Of a stretch of 21,774 nucleotides of DNA, positions 1 through 7,675 are shown piece by piece. A model generated the notes under the pieces. It was given only the letters and a program-made list of their open reading frames with translations. It did not search any database and had not been told where the DNA came from. The position numbers were made by a program, and so were the translations under genes. Numbering within the stretch: the first letter of the stretch is position 1; each line of letters opens with the position of its first letter. The DNA is from RGIG3009 sp045590855 (GTDB lineage Bacteria; Bacillota; Clostridia; Oscillospirales; Acutalibacteraceae): the NCBI GenBank assembly GCA_045590855.1, contig JAZNRV010000022.1:1-21774 (forward strand). The letters run 5' to 3'.

Positions 1-641
1 CCCATTTTGTTGGCAATCACGGGCCGTTTGGTTTTTAAATCAATGCGCATACCAAACAACGTGTTGATAAGGCTGATGCCATCGGCCCCCGCTTCTTCAC
101 ACGCTTTTGCCATTGCCACAATATCCGTCACGTTGGGCGAAAGTTTAATGTATACAGGCTTTTTGGTCACAGCCTTTACCCGCCGCGTCACTTCTGCCGC
201 CAATTTCGGGTCGGTACCAAACGAGATACCGCCGCCGTGCACGTTGGGGCAACTGACATTCACTTCCAACCAACCCACTTGCGGCTCTTTGTCTAACTTT
301 GCGCAGGTTTCGGCATATTCCTCCACCGAAAACCCGCCCACGTTCGCCATCACGGGTTTATTAAAACACGCTTTAAGCTTGGGCAGTTCTTCACTGATAA
401 CTTTTTCGACACCGGGGTTTTGCAACCCCACGCTGTTTATCATACCTGCCGTACATTCCGCAATGCGCGGTGTCGGGTTGCCAAATCTCGGCTCGGCAGT
501 GGTGCCTTTGAACGAGAATGTCCCCAAACAGTTAATATCGTAAATTTCGGCAAACTCCCAACCATACCCAAACGTACCGCTGGCGGGGATAACGGGATTA
601 TCCAAAGAAATCCCACTCAGTGTCACTTTTGTGTTTACCAT
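1..641 (-). CDS. pyrD: Dihydroorotate dehydrogenase class 1B, catalytic subunit (3' end outside window)
   Basis: FMN subunit that oxidises dihydroorotate to orotate in pyrimidine synthesis and passes electrons to PyrK. The first 213 codons are present and the gene continues beyond base 1. Visible features are the N-terminal GTFGYG loop (residues 22-27), MINSVGLQNPG (67-77), and NVSCPN with Cys131. A cysteine active-site base is typical of class 1 enzymes, whereas class 2 uses serine. Pairing with pyrK upstream marks class 1B, the NAD-linked heterotetramer. The ATG at 641 overlaps the last 7 nt of pyrK (635-641), so translation is probably coupled. A GGAGGAAAT-like ribosome site lies inside the end of pyrK. 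The start is supported by the site and by alignment of the first beta strand. Assignment is secure; only truncation by the window limits it. Confidence 0.96.
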   Translation of the reverse strand, partial: MVNTKVTLSGISLDNPVIPASGTFGYGWEFAEIYDINCLGTFSFKGTTAEPRFGNPTPRIAECTAGMINSVGLQNPGVEKVISEELPKLKACFNKPVMANVGGFSVEEYAETCAKLDKEPQVGWLEVNVSCPNVHGGGISFGTDPKLAAEVTRRVKAVTKKPVYIKLSPNVTDIVAMAKACEEAGADGISLINTLFGMRIDLKTKRPVIANKM

Positions 642-1363
642 AGGATTTCCTCCTTTGTCAAAACGGGACCTTCTTTGCAAATGCGCTTGTATCCCGTCAC
701 CGTTTTGCACGAACAACCCATGCACGCGCCAAACCCGCACCCCATGCGTTCCTCAAAACTGAACTGGCCGGACGTTTTGGTGGCGGCATACACCGCTTTA
801 AGCATCGGTTCGGGACCGCAGGTGTAAAAATAGCTGTATTCCACGGGCAGCGCATCGGTCACAAACCCTTTGGTACCGTAACTGCCGTCGGCGGTGGTCA
901 CCGTCACCGCGGCACCCAGTGCTTTGAACTCTTCTTCATAAAACACATCGTCTTTGCGGTTAAAACCCAACACTACCGTTGGGTGTTTTCCTTGCTCAAC
1001 CAACGTTTTGCACAAGTGGTATAACGGCGGAACACCCACACCGCCGCCAAGCAACAACGGCGTATCGCCCGCTTTGGATAAATCGTACCCGTTGCCAAGC
1101 CCCGTCAACACGTCCAACACCGTGCCGTCGGGGTACTGCGCCATGCGGCGAGTTCCCTCGCCTACAATTTTGTACACCAACGTCAAACGGTTTTCGCCGT
1201 AATCGCAAACGGAAATCGGGCGGCGGAGGAATAACCCCTCCACCTGAATATTCACAAACTGTCCCGAAGCGGTAATGCCCGAAACATCGCCGACAAGTTC
1301 CATTCTCATCACGTTGTCCGCAATACGCTGTTGTGATACAATCGTCAAATTTGTTTGTTTCAT
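635..1363 (-). CDS. pyrK: Dihydroorotate dehydrogenase electron transfer subunit PyrK
   Basis: 242-residue FAD and [2Fe-2S] protein that carries electrons from PyrD to NAD+ in class 1B dihydroorotate dehydrogenase. The flavin-binding beta barrel comes first, with the RRPIS motif (residues 47-51). A nucleotide-binding domain follows, with LLLGGGVGVPPL (103-114) and TCGPEPML (181-188). The C-terminal cluster motif has Cys209, Cys214, Cys217 and Cys229, the expected CX4CX2CXnC pattern; Cys219 is extra. Length is close to the usual 240-260. The ATG at 1363 has an AAAAGGTGA ribosome site that overlaps the stop region of carB, 11 nt upstream. It is the third gene of the pyr unit and overlaps pyrD by 7 nt. 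Confidence 0.96.
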   Translation of the reverse strand: MKQTNLTIVSQQRIADNVMRMELVGDVSGITASGQFVNIQVEGLFLRRPISVCDYGENRLTLVYKIVGEGTRRMAQYPDGTVLDVLTGLGNGYDLSKAGDTPLLLGGGVGVPPLYHLCKTLVEQGKHPTVVLGFNRKDDVFYEEEFKALGAAVTVTTADGSYGTKGFVTDALPVEYSYFYTCGPEPMLKAVYAATKTSGQFSFEERMGCGFGACMGCSCKTVTGYKRICKEGPVLTKEEILW

Positions 1364-1374
1364 ACTGTCACCTT

Positions 1375-4300
1375 TTAGGAATCAATCGTAGAGATACAAA
1401 GCGTCGTTTCTTCAAGCACATCCAACAACGTGTTCACCGTATCCAACGAGGTGAAAATGGTGATGTTGTTTTCGGTTGCCAGTTTGCGAATCTCAAAGCC
1501 GTCCATCTTGGTATGCGACGAACTGCCAACGTCACTCGTGTTAATAATGTACGAGATATGCCCTTGGCGAATGGCACTCGGGATTTCCTCGCTGCCGTCG
1601 CTGATTTTTTCCAAAATGTGCGTGCGAATACCGTTTTCTTTCAAAAACTCGCCCGTACCCTTGGTACCTTGAATGTTAAAGCCAAGGTTGTAGAACCGAC
1701 GAATCAGCGGTAACACTTCTTCTTTGTCGCTGTCGGTCACGGTCACCAACACCGTACCGTAGTTTTGCAACTTCATGCCCGAAGCCTGCAACCCTTTGTA
1801 AAGCGCGCGGTACAATTTGTCGTCATACCCAATCGCTTCACCCGTGGACTTCATTTCGGGCGAAAGGTAAGCGTCCAAACCGCGAATTTTATTGAACGAG
1901 AATACCGGCACTTTCACGTACCAACGTTTTTTCTCGTCGGGATAAATATCAAAAATACCTTGTTCTTTCAAACTCTTGCCAAGGATAACTTCGGTGGCAA
2001 TGTCCGCCAAACTGTATCCCGTGGCTTTGGAAAGGAACGGCACCGTCCGCGACGAACGGGGGTTGACTTCAATGATAAACACGTTGTCGTTCTTGTCCAC
2101 AATGAACTGAATGTTGTATAACCCCACAATGCCGATACCAAGGCCGAGCGCTTTGGCATATTGCAAAATCGTGCCCTTGACCTTGTCGGAAATGCTAAAC
2201 GGCGGATACACGCTAATCGAGTCACCGCTGTGAATACCCGTGCGTTCCACCAGTTCCATAATACCGGGGACAAACACGTTTCTGCCGTCGCAAATCGCAT
2301 CGACTTCCACTTCTTTACCCACAATGTATTTGTCCACCAACACGGGTTTGTCTTCGTCGATTTCCACGGCGGTTTTCAGGTAATGGCGCAACTGTTCTTC
2401 GTTGCCCACAATGCGCATCGCGCGACCACCCAACACAAAACTCGGGCGCACTAACACGGGGTACCCAATCTCCGCCGCGGCGGCAACACCGTCTTCAATC
2501 GCGGTCACCGCTTTACCTTTGGGTTGCGGAATACCCAAATCGTGCAATATTTTTTCAAACGCATCGCGGTTTTCGGCGCGTTCAATCGCATCGCAATCGG
2601 TACCGATAATGCTCACTCCGCGCTTCATCAGCGGCTCTGCCAAGTTAATCGCGGTTTGACCGCCCAGCGAAGCAATCACGCCTTCGGGGTTTTCCCACAC
2701 CAAAATGTTCATCACATCTTCGGGTGTCAGCGGTTCAAAGTACAGTTTATCCGCCGTGGTATAGTCGGTGGAAACCGTTTCGGGGTTGTTGTTGATGATA
2801 ATTGCCTCATACCCCGATTTGCGAATGGTTTGCACCGCATGTACGGTGGAATAGTCAAATTCCACACCCTGCCCAATGCGAATCGGACCCGCGCCCAACA
2901 CCGCAATTTTGCGGTTATTTGTAATCGGGCTTTCGTTTTCGCCTTGGTAGGTGGAGTAAAAATACGGAATATACCCGCCCGTGTGGAACGTATCTGCCAT
3001 GTGGTACACGGGGAACAATTTTTCGGCTTTGCGGCGTTCATACACTTCGATTTCCGCCACATCCCACAACTTCGCAATGTATTTGTCGGAAAAACCCAGT
3101 TCTTTGGCGCGGCGCAAGGTGTCCAAATCGCGGTTTTCTTTTAACACCGCTTCCATTGCCACAATACGCTCAATAGCTTCCAAGAAGTAGGCGGTAATCG
3201 CCGTCGCTTCGTGGATAGCCTCCACCGATTCACCAAGACGGAGCAGTTGTGCCACCGCATACAAGTTGTCGTCGTGGAATTCGCGCACGTACTCAAATAA
3301 CTGCTCGGTGCTGTAACTGTCAAATTTCGGCATCCACAAATGGTACACACCAATTTCCAAAGAACGAACCGATTTGAGCATACATTCTTCGAGTGTTGAG
3401 CCGATACCCATCACTTCACCGGTCGCTTTCATTTGCGTACCCAGTTTGTTGGTAGCGGAATCAAACTTGTCAAACGGGAACCGCGGGAATTTTGCCACAA
3501 TGTAATCCAGCACCGGCTCGGTTGCCGCCGTGGTGTTAGAAAGCGCAATTTCCGAAAGTTCCATACCCACCGCAATCTTTGCCGTCACGCGCGCAATGGG
3601 ATATCCGCTCGCTTTGGAAGCCAGTGCTGACGAACGCGAAACGCGGGGATTGACCTCAATCAAATAATATTCCGACGAGTTGGGATTCAGCGCAAATTGC
3701 ACGTTGCACCCACCCGAAATTTTCAGTTCGCGAATGAGTTTCAGCGCACTGTTGTTGAGCATTTTCAAATCGTGGTCGTTCAAAGTCAAAATCGGTGCTA
3801 CCACCACCGAGTCACCCGTATGCACACCCACGGGGTCAATGTTTTCCATGCCGCAAATGGTAATGGCATGGTCTGCCGAGTCGCGCATGACCTCAAACTC
3901 GATTTCCTTGTAGCCTTTCACGCTCTTTTCAATCAACACTTGATGCACAGGCGAAAGTTTGAACGCATTGGTACCAATTTCCACCAATTCTTCTTCGTTG
4001 TACGCAAAACCGCCACCGGTACCGCCCAACGTAAACGCAGGGCGCAATACCACAGGGTAACCAATGCGCGCGGCAGCCGCCTTGGCTTCGTCGAGCGAAT
4101 AGGTGATTTCCGACGGAATAACCGGCTCGCCCACCGATTGGCACAATTCTTTGAACATCTCGCGGTCCTCGGCGCGTTCGATACTTTCGCTGCTCGTACC
4201 CAGCAATTCCACGCCGCATTCCGCCAAAATGCCTTTTTTCTCCAACTGCATGGCAAGGTTGAGTCCCGTTTGACCGCCAATGCCCGGCACAATCGCATCG

Positions 4301-4548
4301 GGACGCTCGTGACGAATAATTTTCGCCACGTATTCCAGTGTCAGCGGCTCCATATACACTTTGTCGGCAATGGCGGTGTCGGTCATAATGGTAGCGGGGT
4401 TGGAGTTGACGAGTACGACCTCGTACCCTTCTTCTTTGAGCGCAATACACGCTTGTGTACCCGCATAGTCAAACTCCGCGGCTTGCCCAATCACAATCGG
4501 ACCGCTGCCGATAATCAAAATCTTTTTTATATCTGTTCTCTTTGCCAT
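1375..4548 (-). CDS. carB: Carbamoyl-phosphate synthase large subunit
   Basis: 1057-residue, full-length synthetase that makes carbamoyl phosphate from bicarbonate, ammonia and two ATP. Two homologous ATP-grasp halves are visible. The first opens with ILIIGSGPIVIGQAAEFDY near residue 10 and has the RPAFTLGGTGGG loop. The second opens with VLGAGPIRIGQGVEFDY in the middle of the protein and has RPSFVLGGRAM. The last 120 or so residues form the MGS-like allosteric domain (GFNIQGTKGTGEFL). The ATG lies 2 nt after the pyrC stop, and its AAGGAG ribosome site encodes the final Lys-Glu-Lys of PyrC, so the two are translationally coupled. The glutaminase subunit gene carA is not in the window; it may sit elsewhere. 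A second, arginine-specific copy cannot be excluded, but placement among pyr genes argues for pyrimidine synthesis. Confidence 0.98.
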   Translation of the reverse strand: MAKRTDIKKILIIGSGPIVIGQAAEFDYAGTQACIALKEEGYEVVLVNSNPATIMTDTAIADKVYMEPLTLEYVAKIIRHERPDAIVPGIGGQTGLNLAMQLEKKGILAECGVELLGTSSESIERAEDREMFKELCQSVGEPVIPSEITYSLDEAKAAAARIGYPVVLRPAFTLGGTGGGFAYNEEELVEIGTNAFKLSPVHQVLIEKSVKGYKEIEFEVMRDSADHAITICGMENIDPVGVHTGDSVVVAPILTLNDHDLKMLNNSALKLIRELKISGGCNVQFALNPNSSEYYLIEVNPRVSRSSALASKASGYPIARVTAKIAVGMELSEIALSNTTAATEPVLDYIVAKFPRFPFDKFDSATNKLGTQMKATGEVMGIGSTLEECMLKSVRSLEIGVYHLWMPKFDSYSTEQLFEYVREFHDDNLYAVAQLLRLGESVEAIHEATAITAYFLEAIERIVAMEAVLKENRDLDTLRRAKELGFSDKYIAKLWDVAEIEVYERRKAEKLFPVYHMADTFHTGGYIPYFYSTYQGENESPITNNRKIAVLGAGPIRIGQGVEFDYSTVHAVQTIRKSGYEAIIINNNPETVSTDYTTADKLYFEPLTPEDVMNILVWENPEGVIASLGGQTAINLAEPLMKRGVSIIGTDCDAIERAENRDAFEKILHDLGIPQPKGKAVTAIEDGVAAAAEIGYPVLVRPSFVLGGRAMRIVGNEEQLRHYLKTAVEIDEDKPVLVDKYIVGKEVEVDAICDGRNVFVPGIMELVERTGIHSGDSISVYPPFSISDKVKGTILQYAKALGLGIGIVGLYNIQFIVDKNDNVFIIEVNPRSSRTVPFLSKATGYSLADIATEVILGKSLKEQGIFDIYPDEKKRWYVKVPVFSFNKIRGLDAYLSPEMKSTGEAIGYDDKLYRALYKGLQASGMKLQNYGTVLVTVTDSDKEEVLPLIRRFYNLGFNIQGTKGTGEFLKENGIRTHILEKISDGSEEIPSAIRQGHISYIINTSDVGSSSHTKMDGFEIRKLATENNITIFTSLDTVNTLLDVLEETTLCISTIDS

Positions 4549-4550
4549 GA

Positions 4551-5756
4551 TTATTTCTCCTTATATACAATTTTGCCGTTACACACTGTCAACACACACT
4601 TGGCATTTACTGTCATGCCCTCAAAAGGTGTACTCTTTCCTTTGCTCAAAAACGCTTCTTTGTCAATCGCATACTCACCTTGCGTGTCCCACACGCAAAA
4701 ATCGTTTTCGCTAAGCCGAATCCCAAATCGCTCTCTGGGGTTAATGCTCAAAAGCCGCACCGCTTGTTCGAGCGAAAGTATACCCGTCTTTACCAAATAA
4801 GTATACACCACGGGGAACGCACATTCAAGTCCCACAACCCCCATCATACTGTCGCGCAGCCCCTTGCCTTTTTCCTCGGCGCTGTGCGGTGCATGGTCGG
4901 TGGCAATCATGTCAATCGTGCCGTCTTGTATCCCTTCAATTAACGCTTGGCGGTCAGCTTTGCTGCGCAGCGGCGGGTTCATCTTAAACCGCCCATCTTC
5001 TTTCAAATCACTGTCGTCAAGCAGCAGATAATGCGGCGCCGTCTCGCACGTAATATCCAATCCCTCCGCCTTGGCTTTGCGAATAAGCTCCACGCTTTCC
5101 TTGGTAGAGATATGACACACATGGTAGGCACATCCCGTTTGCCGCAAAAGTTCAATATCTCTGGCAATCGGTCCCCACTCACTTTCCGAGCAAATCCCGC
5201 GGTGTCCGTGCGCTTTGGCATACTCGCCGTCGTGGATATACCCGCCGTTCAGTAGCGAATTATCTTCACAATGCGCCACAATGGGTTTGCCCAGTTCCTT
5301 GGCTTTTTGCATCGCGCGTTTCATCAGTTCCTCACTTTGCACGCCGCGTCCGTCGTCGGAAAACCCTGCCACAAAGGGGGCCATTGCCGCCATGTCCGAA
5401 AGCTCTTCGCCTTGTTGCCCCACCGTAATCGAACCATACGGCAACACGTTGACACTCGCCGTCTTGCGAATGGCATCAAGTTGCACTCCCAAATGCTCCA
5501 CACTGTCCGGGACAGGATTTAGGTTTGGCATACTGCACACCGCCGTGTACCCGCCGTGCGCCGCCGCCGCGGTGCCGGTTTCGATGCTCTCTTTATAAAA
5601 AAAACCCGGTTCTCGCAAATGCACATGCACATCTGCGAAAGCCGGTAATATCAAATAGCGGTCATCGGAAAAATCAAAAGAAACCCCTTGTAACACATCG
5701 CTGTTCAAGGTGTTTACTACCATATTGCGAAAATCCGCTACACTTGAATACTTCAT
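4551..5756 (-). CDS. pyrC: Dihydroorotase, class I
   Basis: 401-residue zinc amidohydrolase that cyclises carbamoyl-aspartate to dihydroorotate in the cytoplasm. The metal and active-site residues of the family are visible: His44 and His46 in DVHVHLREPG, an aspartate pair in FSDDGRG (134-135) that in class I enzymes takes the place of the carbamylated lysine, His162 in AHCEDN, His215 in YHVCHIS, and Asp287 in ATDHAPH. The length and the DDGRG motif fit the long bacterial type rather than the shorter E. coli type. The chosen ATG at 5756 has an AAAGGA ribosome site just downstream of a leader terminator. The frame stays open upstream, but only through the leader hairpins and with a TTG, so that extension is rejected. 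It is the first gene of the pyr unit and is probably controlled by the attenuator before it. Confidence 0.96.
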   Translation of the reverse strand: MKYSSVADFRNMVVNTLNSDVLQGVSFDFSDDRYLILPAFADVHVHLREPGFFYKESIETGTAAAAHGGYTAVCSMPNLNPVPDSVEHLGVQLDAIRKTASVNVLPYGSITVGQQGEELSDMAAMAPFVAGFSDDGRGVQSEELMKRAMQKAKELGKPIVAHCEDNSLLNGGYIHDGEYAKAHGHRGICSESEWGPIARDIELLRQTGCAYHVCHISTKESVELIRKAKAEGLDITCETAPHYLLLDDSDLKEDGRFKMNPPLRSKADRQALIEGIQDGTIDMIATDHAPHSAEEKGKGLRDSMMGVVGLECAFPVVYTYLVKTGILSLEQAVRLLSINPRERFGIRLSENDFCVWDTQGEYAIDKEAFLSKGKSTPFEGMTVNAKCVLTVCNGKIVYKEK

Positions 5757-5771
5757 TCGTTTTTCCTTTCT

Positions 5772-5798
5772 AAAAAAACCTGCCGATTTCGGCAGGTT
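5772..5798 (-). terminator. Leader terminator (attenuator) before pyrC
   Basis: A 9-bp perfect stem, AACCTGCCG with CGGCAGGTT, is closed by an AAAT loop and followed by a run of T on the - strand. It sits between the pyr promoter and the pyrC ribosome site, so it must act as a conditional terminator rather than as the end of a gene. The 5' arm (TGCCGA) can alternatively pair with TCGGCA at 5859-5854 upstream, giving a possible antiterminator. Confidence 0.85.
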
Positions 5799-5887
5799 GA
5801 CAGCAGGGTAAAGCAAGGGCGCAACTTGCCCTTTTTCCTTTTTTATGTCATCTTGCCGATATCTCGTATCGTCTTAAAGATTTACTG
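5799..5887 (-). promoter_or_regulatory. 5' leader of the pyr unit with competing hairpins
   Basis: About 90 nt of untranslated leader. Seen in order on the - strand: a small hairpin CGATA-cgaga-TATCG (5871-5857); a segment ATCGGCA (5860-5854) that overlaps its 3' arm and is complementary to the terminator 5' arm; and a hairpin AAGGGC/GCCCTT (5833-5828 with 5820-5815). This is the layout of an anti-antiterminator, an antiterminator and a terminator. I do not see the conserved PyrR-binding loop of Bacillus, and I do not recognise a riboswitch class. The effector is unknown; a pyrimidine signal is only an inference from the genes served. Confidence 0.5.
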
Positions 5888-5893
5888 TCAAAT

Positions 5894-5922
5894 AGTATAC
5901 TCCAACCACGCGCGTTTGTCAA
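5894..5922 (-). promoter_or_regulatory. Promoter of the pyr unit
   Basis: A consensus -35 TTGACA (5922-5917) and a near-consensus -10 TATACT (5899-5894) are separated by exactly 17 nt on the - strand. Transcription should start near 5887. The site lies between the fhs terminator and the pyrC leader, separating the pyr genes from the pur operon. Confidence 0.85.
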
Positions 5923-5945
5923 GTATCTGTAACTGGTTTTTTAGC

Positions 5946-5979
5946 AAAAAACGGTGCGTACTTTCGTACACACCGTTTT
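5946..5979 (-). terminator. Intrinsic terminator at the end of the pur-fhs operon
   Basis: On the - strand a 14-bp stem, AAAACGGTGTGTAC with GTACGCACCGTTTT (one U-G wobble), is capped by a GAAA tetraloop and runs into a T tract. It starts 7 nt after the fhs stop codon. It cleanly ends the purine transcript before the pyr promoter. Confidence 0.92.
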
Positions 5980-5986
5980 AACAAAC

Positions 5987-7663
5987 TTAAAACAATCCCG
6001 TAATCTTTCCGTTTTCGTCCACGTCGATTTTTTCTGCGGCGGGAACTTTGGGCAAACCGGGCATGGTCATAATATCACCCGTCAGTGCCACCACAAATCC
6101 CGCGCCTGCCGAAACTTTCAAATTGCGCACCGTCACGGTAAATCCCTCGGGCGCACCAAGCAACGTCGGGTCGTCAGAAAAACTGTATTGCGTTTTTGCC
6201 ACACAAACCGGCATGTTGCCGCAACCCATTTTTTCCAATTTGTCGAGTTGTTTTTTCGCCGCGGGCGTAAAGTTCACACCCACACCGCCGTATACCTTGG
6301 TAACTACCTTGTGCAGTTTTTGCTCCAAGGAGTCCTCGGTGTCGTACGAGAAGGTGAAATCACCTTTTTCTTCTTCGCACAAACGCACCACTTCGCGTGC
6401 CAAATCCTCGCCGCCTTCGCCGCCTTTGGCCCACACGTCGGAAAGCACCACGTTCACGCCGAGCGCACGGCATTGTTCCATAATGCAAGCAACTTCCGCG
6501 TCCGTATCGGTGGGGAAACGGTTGACCGCGACCACGCACGGCAGTTTATACACGTTTTTAATGTTTGAAACATGGCGCAACAAGTTGGGTAAACCTTTTT
6601 CCAAGGCCTCCAAATTTTCGGCGCCTAAATCGGCTTTGGCAACACCGCCGTGCATTTTGAGCGCACGAATGGTAGCAACCACCACCACCGCGTTGGGGGT
6701 AAGGTTAGCCATGCGGCATTTAATATCCAAAAACTTCTCGGCACCAAGGTCTGCACCGAATCCCGCTTCGGTAATGGTATATTCCGCCATTTTCAAAGCG
6801 GTTTTGGTCGCAATCACCGAGTTACAACCGTGTGCAATGTTGGCAAACGGACCGCCGTGCACAAAAGCAGGGGTGCCTTCCAACGTTTGCACCAAATTCG
6901 GTTTCATGGCATCTTTGAGCAGTGCTGTCATGGCACCTTGCGCTTTCAGTTGTCCGCAGGTGACAGGCTCGTCAGCATAGGTATACCCCACCACAATGCG
7001 GGATAACCGCTCTTTCAAATCCGAAAGAGAGTTAGCAAGACACAACACCGCCATAATTTCGCTGGCGACCGTAATGTCAAACCCATCCTCACGCGGGACA
7101 CCGTTCATGCGACCGCCCAAACCGTCAATCACGTTGCGCAATTGACGGTCGTTCATGTCCACACAACGTTTCCACGTAATACGTTTGGGGTCAATTTGCA
7201 ACGCATTGCCTTGTTGAATGTGGTTGTCGAGCAACGCAGCCAGCAAGTTGTTTGCCGCGCCAATCGCGTGGAAGTCACCCGTAAAATGCAGGTTAATATC
7301 TTCCATCGGCACCACTTGGGCATAACCGCCGCCCGCGGCACCGCCTTTGACACCAAACACCGGACCGAGCGACGGTTCGCGCAATGCTACCGTCACACCT
7401 TTGCCAATACGGCGCAAACCATCCGCCAAACCAATGGTGGTGGTGGTTTTGCCCTCGCCCGCGGGGGTGGGGGTAATGGCAGTTACCAGTACCAATTTGC
7501 CGTTTTCTTTTTGGCTTTCGTTCAAAAGTGCCAAATCGACTTTGGCTTTGTACTTGCCGTACGGCTCCAAATACTTTTCGTCAATTCCCGCCGTACGCGC
7601 AATGTCGTAAATGGGTTTCATTTCGCATTGTTGCGCAATTTCAATGTCGGATAAAAAGGCCAT
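5987..7663 (-). CDS. fhs: Formate--tetrahydrofolate ligase
   Basis: 558-residue ATP-dependent enzyme that makes 10-formyl-THF from formate and THF, the formyl donor for PurN and PurH. The P-loop TPTPAGEGKT (residues 64-73) is intact, followed by REPSLGPVFGVKGGAAGGG, which is diagnostic of the family, and EGTPAFVHGGPFANIAHG. The length matches the usual 555-560. The ATG at 7663 has an AAGGGGAT ribosome site overlapping the purL stop, 12 nt away. It is the last gene of the purine operon and is followed by a strong terminator. Because the operon leader carries a ZTP riboswitch that senses folate-linked AICAR build-up, Fhs here is best read as part of purine supply rather than of acetogenesis, although both roles are possible. 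Confidence 0.98.
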   Translation of the reverse strand: MAFLSDIEIAQQCEMKPIYDIARTAGIDEKYLEPYGKYKAKVDLALLNESQKENGKLVLVTAITPTPAGEGKTTTTIGLADGLRRIGKGVTVALREPSLGPVFGVKGGAAGGGYAQVVPMEDINLHFTGDFHAIGAANNLLAALLDNHIQQGNALQIDPKRITWKRCVDMNDRQLRNVIDGLGGRMNGVPREDGFDITVASEIMAVLCLANSLSDLKERLSRIVVGYTYADEPVTCGQLKAQGAMTALLKDAMKPNLVQTLEGTPAFVHGGPFANIAHGCNSVIATKTALKMAEYTITEAGFGADLGAEKFLDIKCRMANLTPNAVVVVATIRALKMHGGVAKADLGAENLEALEKGLPNLLRHVSNIKNVYKLPCVVAVNRFPTDTDAEVACIMEQCRALGVNVVLSDVWAKGGEGGEDLAREVVRLCEEEKGDFTFSYDTEDSLEQKLHKVVTKVYGGVGVNFTPAAKKQLDKLEKMGCGNMPVCVAKTQYSFSDDPTLLGAPEGFTVTVRNLKVSAGAGFVVALTGDIMTMPGLPKVPAAEKIDVDENGKITGLF

Positions 7664-7675
7664 GGTTCTATCCCC

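Noticed and set aside
3697..4800. A 367-codon open frame on the + strand, antisense to carB and the end of pyrC.
   Set aside because: It spans two well-supported genes on the other strand, has shadow-frame composition and no motifs.
5757..5816. A 20-residue N-terminal extension of PyrC, or a leader peptide, beginning with TTG.
   Set aside because: It would be translated through the perfect leader terminator, and the ATG at 5756 has its own AAAGGA site and matches the family start.
5799..5887. A PyrR-binding attenuator of the Bacillus type.
   Set aside because: The conserved purine-rich PyrR loop could not be found in either leader hairpin, so I call only an unassigned attenuator.
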